Shown: piece by piece, positions 23,337-35,882 of the stretch | How positions within the stretch are numbered: position 1 is the stretch's first letter | Layout: every line of letters starts with the position of its first letter | DNA from: Chrysopilus asiliformis | Taxonomy: Eukaryota; Arthropoda; Insecta; Diptera; Rhagionidae | DNA: 64,000 nucleotides | Assembly: GCA_964034945.1 (NCBI GenBank) | Contig: OZ035961.1 | Coordinates: 26,389,684-26,453,683, forward strand | Reading direction: 5' to 3' | Program-made: the position numbers and the translations under genes | Notes under the pieces: model-generated | Seen by the model: the letters and a program-made list of their open reading frames with translations, nothing else | The model's database searches: none | What the model was told of the DNA's origin: nothing

Positions 23337-26300
23337 TTAAAAACAAAAAATCAAAATGGAGAAATTTTTTTTATTACAGTAGAAATTCTTTGCGTTACAA
23401 CCGGTTTTATTGTTGCAACGAAAAAGGTTGTAGCGTGGAAAAGGTTGATAGCGCCTCAGAACCAATATCAAAATTTTCTGCCTCTAAAGGTTTTTCTGAC
23501 AAACATTTTTAACACTTTTTTATGATTTACTCTTTTTCACAAAGAATGCGGTAAATATTAAACATGTTGTAAATATTATGGGAACTATAATCATATTTAT
23601 ACTAGTACAAGCCACAGTTTACAAAGCTATAACTTAGAAGAGTCCTTTCTATGACAATTCCTCTCAGTCAACTTAAAAAATAACTCTTTTCATTTTATAC
23701 TATAGAAGATAATTAAGGCTTTATGAAAATTCCTTGGTACATTTCTTTTTGGTACATTTTCGGGAAATGCATGGCTTCCGTAGCCTTCAATTAAAATTTT
23801 TCGTTATGCCAAACTGGTTTTATAACTTTTTTCTGGTAACAATTAATTAGTTAGTTCAAAAAAGAACATATTTCGCCTGATTCGACCATATTAAAAGCCA
23901 AGTTTGATTTCTCAAACGGCATTAACTGAAATCTTTGTATGTGACCTAGAGGGCATGAAAATGTGTTATAATTTCTTGTAAACATATCAATTTTCTGTTT
24001 ATTATGAATGAACCGAACATATTGGATGCTCTCAAATTCACTGTAAATGCGAAAAAACCGAAGTTTTCGAGTGGATGTCTTTCAAGAGTTTATAAATCAA
24101 TAAGAAGTGAGCCTCCTCTTTAAGATCTAAATTTATTAGCGATCGCATGTTAAGAATTTAGTGATGACGAAATCTATCTTTGCCACTACAAAATCAATTT
24201 CCATGCAGCACTTGTTTATAATTGTGACATAAATCGTTTATTAATTACCACATTTAACACTTTGTGATGACGGACTGGAGGGTTTCCTCTTTTTTTTTTG
24301 TAGTAGTCGAAAACTGGTGTCAGTGTGTGTTATTTGCGTAAACTTTATGCAAATGATTTCGGAAACTGATGTGAGTGTGATTTTTTCTCCACTCAGGTTT
24401 GATGTTAAGTAAACAAAGTACCTACGACTTTGTGCGGAAAATTCTTTTCTTTTTTTAAAATATTTGTAGCTTATAGTGTGAATTTACTTATAGTTGGTTG
24501 TCTTCTGATTTAAGAAAGTGAAAGGACATTTCAAACTTAGTTCACTTGACATATTGTTGTGAGAGATTTTGATTGATTTATTGTTCCTAACAGGCGATTT
24601 CACGTTGCCGTATTCTAGTTCATACATACACACTTAGATATGAGAATAGTGTTGGCTGAAAATGTTATTGGTAGCGCCTATGGTCGACGGACGCCAAGTT
24701 AAAGAGACAACTTAATGCCGCCTGCAATTTGGCCGTTGAGTTAACTTGAAATCATTGCCACCCCGCACCGTTTCGAAGATATTTATTTGACGGCTCTTAA
24801 TAATATTTTATTTTTATTCCTATGATTTATTTTTGTCTAATGATTTATTACTATTTTTTTTCTGTACAAGTAACGAAAATTACGATGCGAATATTCTCCT
24901 CAAACGTATTTAAAGATGTGTCTCAAGCTATTGTCCAACCAGCAAAAGATTTTCTTAAGGTCTACTATTTTTTGATTATTTATAGGGAAATTTATTAAAA
25001 TGTGAATAATTTGCTCAGTTTTCTGAATAAAGAAATTCTGTTTTCATGAAAAATGTTGGCCAGTGGTGTAACTAATGCAGTGAGAAAAATTGAGTAAAAG
25101 TCGTCGACTTGCGAACGGCGTAATTGGCTTCCTGTGGGAAAATTTAACCTATGCAAGGAGTGCGTTCACCTGAGTTAGGAAAAGTAAAAATGTGTTAACC
25201 TGTGGTGGGAGAAATACAAAAATTATACCTGTAGCAAGTAAAATAGGGCATAAGGAGCTGCATGGGTTGACCTGAGATAGATATTTTGAGGATGTAATAT
25301 CATGTAATGGATAACTCTGTCTGCCTGCCACAGGCCAAAGTTGACTTGTCAACTAACTCTGTCTGCCTGCCACGGGCCAAAGTTGACTTGTCCAAAAGTT
25401 CACTAGAATAAGTTTTGTTATTTTTCTAATAAATAATAGTGGTATAACAATGCCTCCAGATTTTCTCCAAAGTTGGGCTCTCAAAAATATACTTAAATTT
25501 GTGGTTGGTCTCCTCAATAGAAGTGCTTAAATTTTCTATAATCGATAAAAGATTTCAAGGGATCATCAAGACTTCTCCAAAAAATTCAGATCGATTTGGG
25601 GCATTTTACAAAACCATAGGAAACAAAACAATTATGAAAACAAATTTTTCTTTGAAAATTCCCACGGTCCTGACAATCCGTATATGCATATGACTGTTAA
25701 CACCTACTTATTTAGTTTGAAAACAATATAATCACCTGAATCGGTGTTAAACATCAAAGTAAAGTTCCAATCTGTTTATATTATTGCCACCATTCAGTGA
25801 ATTTGGCAAAAAAGGAGGGACAGTATCTAAAAGATAATGTCATTAAGGCTTTACGACGTCATAAAATTATCACAACGTCTGAAATGACTGAAAGCTCAAT
25901 ACACAGGCATGCATGCATGATGTTTTGTTGTACTACGTATGGGCGGGCGTTAGTTTGTAACGACCAATTTGAGGACATAAAATTTTTATTTGGGGCTATC
26001 GTTTTATTTATGTTTTTTATGCATTAACCAAAGAGTTAGTCGAAAATATGCGATGAAGTTTATTTCATTAAATTACGATGTTTTTGTTGACTTTTATGGG
26101 CTTTTAAGTGGTCTGTTGAATGTATCTTTTTATCGGCATTTAACAAGTCTTTTACTGAAATATATCACAAAACAATCATATGGTATGTGACAGTAAGTTT
26201 TATGTGATTTGAGGTATTTGTTATGCGTTTAATGGGCGATTAATTGGATTTTCTTATTTGTAATTTAAAATATGTTCAAGTATAATAAAAGTGATCGCCT

Positions 26301-26640
26301 AATGTGGATATTTGAAATATTTTTATTGAATTTACTTATTAAAAAAATGTTGTGATTGCAATAAATTATTATTGTTGGAAAGTGCTAACCAGGAAATCAA
26401 GGAGGTATTGAAATATTTTCTCGTAAGAGTAATTTATGCGGTTTGTAATAAACAGAACATTCCGCAATGTTAAGTAAGTTAGCATTGATATTTTTTATTA
26501 TGTTAGTTATAATTTTCAGAATTTTTTAAGTACATAAATAGGAATATTTACGTTACAATTTTAAAGGTTTTTTTTTATTACTCAGACTCACATTTAACAA
26601 AAAAGTGCACAATAATTATGAATTTGTTCATAAATAAAAA
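23337..26640. other. Anonymous DNA with one tandem duplication
   Basis: No gene recognised. The only clear structure is the 42-bp duplication at 25313. Just upstream (25165-25280) several loosely repeated acctgwgg-type phrases occur. Confidence 0.4.
25313..25396. repeat. 42-bp tandem duplication
   Basis: The unit opens aactctgtctgcctgccac and contains 'ggccaaagttgacttgtc'. It occurs twice with starts 42 bp apart (25313 and 25355) and one internal a/g difference. Confidence 0.88.
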
Positions 26641-26644
26641 TTTT

Positions 26645-26866
26645 CACCGAATGAATTTTTTCATAGTAGGTATTTATGAACAAGCGTGATGCGACACAAA
26701 TTCGGGTGGCGATATCTAAATTTGATATTTATGAAGGCATGTTCTCAGTATTCATGAACGACTTCATAGAAGATCAAATTTGTTTATGAAACCTTTCGTA
26801 TTAATGATGAAATTGTTCATAAATTACTGCCGTTCTTAATTTTTTTGAACAGGATTTCGTTCAGTG
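26645..26866. mobile_element. Possible short MITE (CACYGAAYGAA ends)
   Basis: The left end caccgaatgaa and the complemented right end cactgaacgaa match at 9 of 11 positions and enclose 222 bp. Repeated 'ttcat(a)aat' motifs in both orientations fill the interior. No target duplication is evident, so support is moderate. Confidence 0.4.
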
Positions 26867-27054
26867 TAGGCTAAGCTTTTTATTATTATCAAACGGTCCT
26901 GTATCTAAAGACTCGCCGAAAATATTTGATATCAAGAGAAAATATTAAAAAAAATCTAGTGCGCAAATTTATTGAGAAAACTGCAACAAAACTCTGATTT
27001 CATTCTGAAATTTCGAGATTTGCAAAAATTTGTGTGTAGTGAAGGAACTTTATA

Positions 27055-27618
27055 AAGGGTCTTTCAACAAGGACATAACAATTTTGTATTTTAATAAAAA
27101 CGCACCGTAAAACTTTTTTTATGATCTGGCAATGCTAAAACGTCAGTCAAGGTTTACATTTTTATCATGGTGAAGTTCACGAACGAGCAACGTTTGCTAC
27201 TTATTAAAACTTACCACCGAAATTCTGAGTCGGTGGTCGCAATCGTGTAATCTCGAGAAATGGTCCGGTCGAATGGCCACCTCGCTCATGCGATTTAACG
27301 CCGTTGGATTTCTTTTTATGGGGTTATGTTCAGTCGTTGGTTTATGCCAACAAGCCAACAACGTTAGAGGAGCTCAGGAACAATATCGAACGCGAAATTG
27401 CCAACGTTCCGGCCCATATGTGTGGAAGAGTGGTGGAAAATTGGCTCCAAAGAATCAATCAGTGCAAACGTGCTCGCGGTGGCCATATGAACGACATCGA
27501 ATTTCATACTTAAATGTAACATGTCCACTACACCTGGAAGAAATTTCAGACCGATATCTCAATTATTCTGTGTTTTAATTTAAATACAAAATTGTTATGT
27601 CCTGGTTGAAAGACCCAA
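27055..27618 (+). mobile_element. Internally deleted mariner-family element, 564 bp
   Basis: The left end has gggtctttcaacaaggacat followed by 'aacaattttgtattt'; the complemented right end has gggtctttcaaccaggacat and the same continuation. TA lies outside both ends (27053-27054 and 27619-27620). The element keeps the first 27 codons and the last roughly 80 codons of its transposase gene; the middle is gone. Confidence 0.85.
27167..27513 (+). pseudogene. Mariner-family transposase remnant, N- and C-terminal ends only
   Basis: ATG at 27167 opens MVKFTNEQRLLLIKTYHRNS and runs into a stop at 27248-27250 after 27 codons. The C-terminal part is open in another frame from about 27262: VEWPPRSCDLTPLDFFLWGY (third catalytic Asp kept; the usual SPD is SCD), ending HMNDIEFHT with a stop after 27513. 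The first two catalytic Asp residues and most of the DNA-binding domain are deleted. It resembles the DD41D protein at 12019-12709 in both remaining parts, but the spacing that would define the family is lost. Confidence 0.85.
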
Positions 27619-27893
27619 TATAAAAATCATGTGTTTTATATAAAAAAGTTGCGCTGCATTCAATTTGTAGTGGTTCCATTAGTTGCCAATTTTGTCAAAC
27701 TTTCTCAAGGCGCTCACAAGCAACATTTTTGTTTTCAAGGAAAATTTTCTCAAGTGTTGGAAAAAAATATCCACTAGTATATTTTTTACATGAAGAATAG
27801 GACGGTATTGTGTTTTGGAAGCCGCAGTTAGCTTAGGCTCCAAAATTTCAAAACAATCCGATTAATCGTTTTAAGGCTAGGAAAAAATCAGTG

Positions 27894-28236
27894 CACGGCA
27901 AAAAATCTTGGAGTGAATTCCAATCAAAACTGGATTACGCTGGACCTATATGTAATCCAATGGAAAATTCTAATCCAATAATATGGATTGGAAATTTTTA
28001 TAAATTTATTTTTGGTTTAATTCAGTATTAAAGTCTAAAATTTTGATTAAATTGTAGACATTAATGTTAAAAATACTTAAGTTCGATACATAATAAAAAA
28101 CTTTTCAAATATGAGAGCAAAAAAGGCTAAAATATTTTCAAAAATTCGCATGTATTAAATTCCAATCAAAAATATGTATTAAGATTTCGTCAATATAATT
28201 TTTGGATTGAAAAATACTCCAGGATTTTTTGCCGTG
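27894..28236. mobile_element. CACGG-ended MITE, copy 1 (343 bp)
   Basis: The left end reads CACGGCAAAAAATCTTGGAG; the complemented right end reads CACGGCAAAAAATCCTGGAG. A 2-bp TG flanks each side. Internal 'caatccaaaaattatat' on the complement is shared with the copy at 53221-53540, which lies in the opposite orientation. There is no coding capacity. Confidence 0.75.
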
Positions 28237-28239
28237 TGG

Positions 28240-29960
28240 AAGTCGAATGTAAATTAGGTGCAAAATATTAAATTTTAAAAAAGAACTTGCCAAAACTTTT
28301 TCCATATATTTTACGTACCTGAAATGAAAAAAAAATTGATTAGAAAATTGTTTTTCAACAATTTGACAAAATCTATTTTAAAAAATGTTATAGAAAAACT
28401 GCCGAATAAAATATGTCTATCACCAAATCAGTAAAAATGTAGAAAAAAAATCAGTTTCAATCGTTTAAACATTCGTTAAAATGTATCAAAAAAAAAAACC
28501 TAGTGGAGGTAAGTTGACAACATCATGTGGGCTTGGAATTCGTTAGATTTCAATTGGAGTCATCATCAGTTTTGTTGTTATGTTCACTGCTCGCATTTTC
28601 AATTTCAATCTGAAAATTGAAATATATCTAGAACTGGACTATTGTTCGTATGTTACACACGTTAACACGTTAGCATACATTCAATTCATAGAATTCAAGC
28701 CGATATACAAGCTTATAAACATTGACGCGTATTTGATGTACAATAGAGGTTGTTTATGTACCTACGTTTTTTGCATAGAGAATCAAAACCAAATAGATAG
28801 CCGGTTTCCTACATACGTATGATGGTATGTGATATTTTATATGTTGGAGATAAATGAATCTGTAGTGCGCATATGAAATTCCAGTGCTAGAATGAATGGG
28901 GATGTCAATGATGGGACAAACAGTCAAACAATCAGACAAATAGATATAGAACTGAAATTCTGATGTCATAGCAATTGTTGGCTATTGAAATTTCTACAAT
29001 TTTCAAACAGTTGTATGTATATCGGTTTATGTATTTAACCTTAACTACGAGTAATCAAATATGCCTACCTATATCTATGTATAGGTACATTAATATCGAA
29101 CATTTGCTTGCATTTCAGACCAGGTTCTATATTGTTCATGACAAAATATGATATGAAAATTAATATTATTGATTAAATAATTGAAATAGGTACGCCAGGA
29201 TAATAAATTATAAATTCGCATAGCATGTATAGATGGTACGTATTTGTGAAATAGTTATTGCACTACCTTCAGTTCAATACTGTTTTCTGTTGCTTTTCAG
29301 TCACATTTACAAAATCACTATTTTAAATATCACAGGTTGAAGAACTTTCCCGACTCATAGAAATTTAGATAACAATAAACACAAATGTAAATTTACAAAA
29401 TAACAAATAGACTGAATTTCTGATTTGATTTTCTCTTTCAGCATAAAATAATAATAATAATGCCTTCGTTAAATGCTTCATAATACCGGGCTTAAACAAC
29501 ATATACTCCTAGTGGCAAATACGTGCCAGACATCAAAAATGCTACAGGGCAACAAAACTAATTTGCAGTCAAGAACCAAACTTTCAATGTGAGAACTATT
29601 CTTTTGGCGAAAAACTGCATAACCAGTGGCATAACTCATTGTCAAGACCCCGAAATTAAGAGGACGAGGGACTCGGAATATTGCTCCAAAGAAAAAAAAA
29701 GTGATGTGAACAGCTAATGACGTTCTTATACAAAATCTACGTTCGTGCACAATTTGCACTATAACTCAACGAATAACTTTTCAGTTTATATAAAAATGTT
29801 AATTTTTCTTTACGAAATCTTAAATATCTCGATAACACTAAAAGATATCGATTTATGGTAAACCGCAAAAATGTAGATAACTTTAATATCTTTAATTTTT
29901 CTTCTAAGAGTTTTTCGAAAAACCGTTAGTTTGCAAGTAATTTGAAAAAAATCTATTTTT
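28240..29960. other. Anonymous DNA, no gene recognised
   Basis: Short frames such as the one at 29478-29759 (minus) are unsupported. No repeat boundary was recognised. Confidence 0.4.
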
Positions 29961-29969
29961 TATTTTTAA

Positions 29970-30360
29970 TACTAGCAGACCCTTCGTTGCCAGCTTATAG
30001 TTTTTTGTATAAATTTTGGAATGATAAAAAACCATAAATAACTTAAAAACTTTTGGGAAAAAACGTTCTCCTTACAGGACCTTCCGTTTCGAATTTTGAA
30101 ATTCAACCCTGAAAACTTCCCAAGGCCAGTTTTTGCGAAAACAATTGTAAAAGGATATTTGCGGTATCCTTACAGGACCTTCTGTTTCGAATTTTGAAAA
30201 TCTAACATAGCTAAAAACCTGCTCCTGGCAACGCTGATCATTTTGCAAAAAACCGCGTAAAAATCGATCCAGTAGTTTTTGAGTTTTGTAATCTCAAACA
30301 CACAGACAGACAGACAGATAGACAAACAGACAAACATGCATTTTTATATATATATAGATA
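29970..30360 (+). mobile_element. GACA-tailed interspersed repeat, second copy
   Basis: It opens 'actagcagacccttcgttgcc' in two pieces, like the repeat at 9085. It closes with a GACA microsatellite at about 30303-30335 and 'catttttatatatatat'. Internally, 'ccttacaggacctt' followed by 'cgaattttgaaa' occurs twice, 98 bp apart (30070 and 30168). That phrase also occurs in the 121-bp minisatellite family. Confidence 0.55.
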
Positions 30361-30599
30361 AATATCTCAATAACGGTAAAAGATAGCTGATATCATTAAA
30401 ATAAAAAAAAATGTGGCAAAGATTATTCTCTTCAATTCACCACATAAAGAAAACCAGCAAAAAGCGTCATTTTTCAAGATACTCACAAAATTACCCTTTA
30501 AAAAAAATAACGGTATATATCTCGATAACGGGTTGAGATAGGCAGTTCTAGGCAAAAATGTAGGAAATTTTACTGTCTCCAACTTTTGCCATGTACAAG

Positions 30600-30820
30600 A
30601 TTACTAAAAACGCGTAGTTTCGAAGTAAATCTCGAAAAATGAAATTTTGGTTACTTCCGGTTAACGGATTTCCACGAAAAGTTGATAGGATCGTCCCACT
30701 CCAGGACCGAATATTCCGCAAAATTTCATGTCTCTAGCTCTAGTAGTTTTTGAGAAATCTTGCATACAGGCTGACAGAATGACAGACAGGCCGACAGACA
30801 TCAAGACATTTTTGTAATAT
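30600..30820 (+). repeat. Degenerate HINE-like or GACA-tailed fragment
   Basis: It contains 'gcaaaatttcatgtctctag', a variant of the block in HINE-like copies A and at 50407, followed by a GACA tail at 30770-30800. Boundaries are not resolved. Confidence 0.4.
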
Positions 30821-32855
30821 GACTCCAATCGACTCGGGAGTGCTCGGGAAATGTTTGGAAAATTAAAAAGTGTTGTAAGTTTTAAAAGTATAGGTGTTAA
30901 GAATCATTGTTAGAGATCAAAACCCTTCAAATGTGATAATTGTTTTATGGATTTAAAATTTTGTGTCATGTTTTTGAAATATTCGTCAAACACTTATTTA
31001 TAAAATCTTATTTCCATCCAAAAACTTGCAGAATTTTCCATTTACTATCACGGATTCCAAAAAAAAAAACGAACTATAGCATTTTTTTAAGTAATTCTAT
31101 TAGCTATATTGCTGTGTTTAATTTTGCTTCCTCCGCCTCCAAAATTTTCCGTTGTTTATTTATTTGTTTGCAATAAGGAATTTTCTCGGTTCGCTGTGCC
31201 TTTCATTTCGAAGGAAAATGAAAACGTCAAGAACAGAAAACAAAGGACCTTTGCAATAACATAGACAATCATTTCTATATGAGTATATGGTATTGCATGG
31301 GTTAAGAGTGGGGGAGAGACCTTTTCTATACCAAAGATTTATAAACGTTTTCCTCCAACCGCTTCGGTCTCAAACAATCAGCAAAAGCTGGAATTCTGGA
31401 CTTTGGTGCTCCTGCGTTCATTCCATGGGATGACGTCCTTTGCGTTTGTTTCCCTTTCAAAAAATGAAACAGCGAAGTCCAAATGAAGAACGAAAAGTTT
31501 TACTTTTTGCCGTTTTTCTATTTTCTCCTTTTTTGCTGGATGGTGGCTTATATGGGGAGCCAGTTGTTAGAAAACCTGAGCTTTGTTTAGTTTTTTTTTG
31601 CCTCTTTTGAGGTCCCTGCTGTGTTCAGATATGGTCCAGTGATCTCCTCCCGTCGATAGTCACCCCAAGGGGTTTTATAACAATACCCAACTAAAATATA
31701 AATTCGTATACACACCCTCGCCGAATATCTTTTGCAGATCATGCCGTGCTTCATTGTTTCGTATACTTTTGTAAATATTTCTCATTTTTTTGTTCAGGGA
31801 TTCTATTTGACTGTTGGTTTACGCTACTATATTTCCCTATTTTTTTATTTATTTTGAAGGAAACGGATTTCCTGTTAAAAAGGAATAATATCCTTTCCGA
31901 CTACAGACAGGCCCCGTCTCTGAAGACTAAACGTGGATTACTAAATCCTTTGTTTGAGTAAAAATATCTGTATCTAAAGGAAAATTTCAAAATTTTAAAA
32001 ATAAATATACCAAACCTGATTTATTAACTCTGAAAATAATTAAAAGATGGTTAAAATTAATCCATCCATGACTTTTAGAATTTTATCGGGATCATGACCT
32101 GATTTGGTTTCTGAGTTATTGGGAAATAAAAAATTTCCCTCGGTGCTTTAGTCCGCAAATTTTATTTTTCGACACTAAATTCACACTACGACATAAAATT
32201 CAAGAACTTATTTCTCAAAGACGCCCGAACTCGAATTTTTCCATATAAAACCGTGCGAATAATTCTAAATTTTGACAAATTTTGCTAAGTGATTTTATTC
32301 TGCGATAGATGAATAGAATTCGCGGAACAAATTCTGAATAAACTTTCCGGAGAAATTCAAGGAAAATCGCAAGTGTAAACGGGGCCTTAAACATGTGACA
32401 TTTTACCTTATTGCCGCATGGTTTTGGGCCAAAGGGTCTCATATTTGTCTGCTTTCTCTTCGTGTATAAAAAAAAGTCCTACTCTGTAGATTTTTAGTGA
32501 GAACCTTAATTTAGCGTTATATCGAAACATCGTATATCGAGGTCTTGTATTTTTATTGGTCTATTTTTATGTTTGTACGTTGCGGGAAAGATTAAACTGT
32601 AAATTCTGATTGGTGGTTTTATTTGGCATAGATTAAAAGTTTCAAGTTTTAAAAATTAAAAAAAAAAACATTTTTTTTAAGTTTTCCGTTGTGATCGATT
32701 TTTTGCCGTGAACGTTATATAAAAGCACTGAGCGTTGCATATCGAAAGTGGTTGATAGTTGATGAATGATACGTACATCTAAATGAAAAAAATGTTCTTA
32801 TCAATAAAAAAAACAGTTTTTTTCGAAAAAAAATTTCCTGAAAATTCCTGAAAAT
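30820..32855. other. Anonymous DNA, no gene recognised
   Basis: A fragment near 32170-32388 ending 'aagtgtaaacggggcctta' shares its complement with 50759-50800 and is probably a small dispersed repeat. No gene recognised. Confidence 0.35.
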
Positions 32856-32859
32856 TTAA

Positions 32860-33244
32860 AGGTGCCGCTCCACATGAGAGTAAATTCCGGTGAGAACCTC
32901 TCGATAGCAGCTACTCGCAAATGAACACGTCTCTGAGAGTCGCTCGCAGAAACTCGCAAAAACTCGTGAGCTAGTTTCTGCGAGCTGTCAAAAGTGGTTC
33001 TACTCTCTAGTCGATACGCACATACTGAACTCTCGGGGAGCTACTCGCCAGATACGAACGGCGTTTGAATTTCGCTAGTAGCTCTCGAGAATTCGCCAAA
33101 GCAAGATGTCAAAAAAATCAAGATATTGGTCTTAAAAAGAGAAAAATCGCCGAAATTAACTCTCAAATGGACAACCTCCTGCGAGTAACTTTTGAGAGTT
33201 TTTGAGAGTTACTCACGTATTTACTCTCACGTGGAGCGGCACCT
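32860..33244. mobile_element. Longer copy of the AGGTGCCGC MITE, 385 bp
   Basis: The ends begin AGGTGCCGCTCCACATGAGA and, complemented from the right, AGGTGCCGCTCCACGTGAGA. The flanks are TAA on the left and TAT on the right, an imperfect TWA pair. It lies inverted relative to the copy at 7880-8105 and contains about 155 bp (about 33030-33190) absent from it, including an AT-richer stretch with no long open frame. Confidence 0.75.
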
Positions 33245-35055
33245 TATGGACATATTTTCAGAATCCATTTTTTTCTAAATTGAAAAATGATAAGAGGCTG
33301 CCCTTAAAATACACCCTCCCCCCCCCCTCTCCGATTTTGTAACACCTTTTTCGCGATTTTTTGTATGAATTTTCGTATTGCCATCATTTTATGGATAGCC
33401 TTAAAATTTTATTATCTTTCGTTATCTAACTGTTCTTATTTCTAACTTTTGTATATAAAATGTAGTTGGAAACAATATACATATGGCCTGCATTAAAAAT
33501 ATAGGTATAACATATTATGTCGTTTAATAGGCCTATAATTTGACTATACCATCCATACAGTGCCAGGTATTACCACCCAAATAAAATAAAATAATCGTCT
33601 TTAACAATTATTGCCATTAAATAATCTAAAAACGCTTTATTAAATATTACCAGAAATAAAAATTTAACAGCCCGTTTGAATATATCATAACCATAAACCG
33701 ATTTGGGAACAAGAATGTGTATGGCTTATAAAGACTTGACCATAAAACTGGGATTTTCTAAAACAAAGAAGTTATCGTCTTTAGATAGTGGTCTGAAATA
33801 CTGCCAATAATAAACGGCAAAATGTATATTTGCAGCTCTCGAATACAATGTTAACGGTTTATACCTTATAAATCTTGCATTGACTTTTAGCACGTTCTCG
33901 TGTATTTTTTCACCCCCTATCGAAACGGTGGTGCACAGTAGTCCTTTTTAACTTTTACTTTGTTAGCAAAACACTAGATCGGTAATATTACTCGATGCTT
34001 TTTTCTGGAGTTTTGTTTTTTCATGGTTATAGGTATGCTGCGTAAGGGTTGAGTTCGAGTGTGAACATGAAACTATTCCCCACATATCTCTCCTTGCAAG
34101 CAATTTATAGACGGCTCAGGGGTAAAAGAAAACAAAAAAAAACGAGTAGATATTCTCAACCAACCGACCATGGGACTATAAATTATTACGTTTTGATAAA
34201 AACGCATGCCGATATTATAGACTATTCTTTTTTTTTATTTTTTGCGATACTTTTCATCCGTTTCTGAAGGGACTCTAAATATGTACAACATATATGCATC
34301 CGTATATATAGTATAGGTGCAGGCAGTCATATGGAATCAACACACTAAATATGGAACACGAATATAACCTCCGCCTCATAACCGATAACTCTGATCGTTT
34401 GCAATTGTTGGCATCGGCAGTCGTTATTATCAGCCAATCCCTAACCAACGTATCCAGTGTTATCCTTGCATCCTGGCTGGCTATATGACCTACCAAAAGG
34501 GTCCAAAAATGCAAGTTCCATATGAAACAGAGCGCACTGCAAAAAATTGAATGGAAAAATCATTCAAGAAAAATTTAATTCGATTCAAATTTAATTTTCT
34601 GCGAACACATCAAAACGTAATATTTATTTGAATAGAGGAAACACGGGGAATATTTCAAATATCCATTTTGTGATCTAGGGATATCGTAAAATCATATTTC
34701 ATACAAATTTTCTTTATAAATTTTTGATACGTAGATTTTTCTAGATAATCACAAAAATTCGGCTGTTTAAACAAAATATCTTGTAGTCTATGTTTGAACC
34801 TGGTATATCATAAATTTAACTGCCATGTTTCATGAAATTACGTCCAACCGTTTTCGAGTTAACTGGTAACAAAGAAACTATTCGGATACCTTTGGCCTTT
34901 CAGCGAATACCCAAAGATGAAAAACCATCAGTTTTTAAACACAAAAGTAGGTAAACGTTGTATTTTGTTATTATAAATTTTATGCATTGTTAATTAACGT
35001 AATTAATTGTAATCACTTTTTGCACAACATAGAATCTAAACAAAATTAAGTTTCC
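33245..35055. other. Anonymous DNA, no gene recognised
   Basis: No gene or element boundary recognised. A poly-C-rich patch lies just inside the left edge (33316-33328). Confidence 0.4.
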
Positions 35056-35059
35056 TTAA

Positions 35060-35882
35060 CCCTCTCATGCCCGACTTCTTCCTGCAGTTAGAATTTTTTT
35101 TTTGTCGGTTGTTGTTCTTTCGTCCTATAGATTTGTATGATAAAACTGTTATAAAAAGTTTCTTATAAGAAGGGTGACCATATCATTTTTGTTCGAATCT
35201 AGGACAGATGATTGGTGAGGGGAGGGGGATTGTGGGCGGAGTGAGGAAAGGGAAATTTCAATGCCTTAAAATCAATCGAAAAATACGAAATAAGCGGAAA
35301 AATATCCCCCAAATATTTTCCAAAAAAAAAAAAATAGTTTTCCATTTTTTGTTGCATTTTTTTCTTTGTAGAACACAGGAAAAGATTCGACGCTGGCAAA
35401 AAAAATTATCATAAAATGCGCAGCACGATTTTTTTTAAATAAAGACACGATGGAGGGAGAAACTTAAGCAATCATGCGCCGCAGGCGAAAATTTTTGTTT
35501 TAGAGAATAAATCGAAAAATCATGGAGCAAAATTTATATTCGAAGACACCGCCCAAGTAACAATTTGAGGTTACATTTGCGGTTAAGAACCGCATGGTAA
35601 CATTTGTAACCATGGTAACAAAACTCAAAAGTTTCACATTTGGTTTCTGTAACTTTGCATAAACATTTCAGAAACCCTATTTAGAAGCTGGTTTCAAAAT
35701 AACCGTTTTTGGCGGATTTATTCGGAAACCATCTAAAATGTAACCAAAATGTAACCTAAATTGAAGGTTTTTTTTGTAACAATGGTTACAAATTGTTTCT
35801 TAGGCGGAACAACATGCCTAAATCTTGGGCATTCCGGGAGGTATGATCATTTTACTAATACACAACATCGGACATGCAAGGG
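35060..35882. mobile_element. Possible piggyBac-like element with nested CCAAG element
   Basis: The left edge is TTAA (35056-35059) then CCCTCTCATGCCCGAC. The complemented right edge reads TTAG then CCCTTGCATGTCCGAT, so one TTAA has decayed to CTAA at 35883-35886. The 16-bp ends match at 12 positions. The element at 35553-35803 lies wholly inside. Ends of this type followed by TTAA are common in piggyBac-derived MITEs, but the decay keeps confidence moderate. Confidence 0.45.
35553..35803 (-). mobile_element. CCAAG-ended element, inverted copy
   Basis: It begins 'ccaagtaacaatttgaggtt' and ends 'ggttacaaattgtttctta', the reverse complement of the 60016-60246 copy along its whole length. Shared internal phrases include 'tttggcggatttattcgga' and 'gaaaccctatttagaagct'. 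The terminal repeats read roughly CCAAGWAACAATTTG. Confidence 0.78.

Noticed and set aside
27273..27578. 101-codon frame over the second mariner relative
   Set aside because: The adjacent frame gives the recognisable transposase C-terminus; this one is its shadow.
32520..32760. 'atatcgaggtcttg' and 'catatcgaaagtgg' considered as pogo-like ends
   Set aside because: The two phrases do not form matching inverted repeats and lack clear TA flanks.
34536..34640. 'cactgcaaaaaattgaatgg' as a possible MITE start
   Set aside because: No matching right end could be found.
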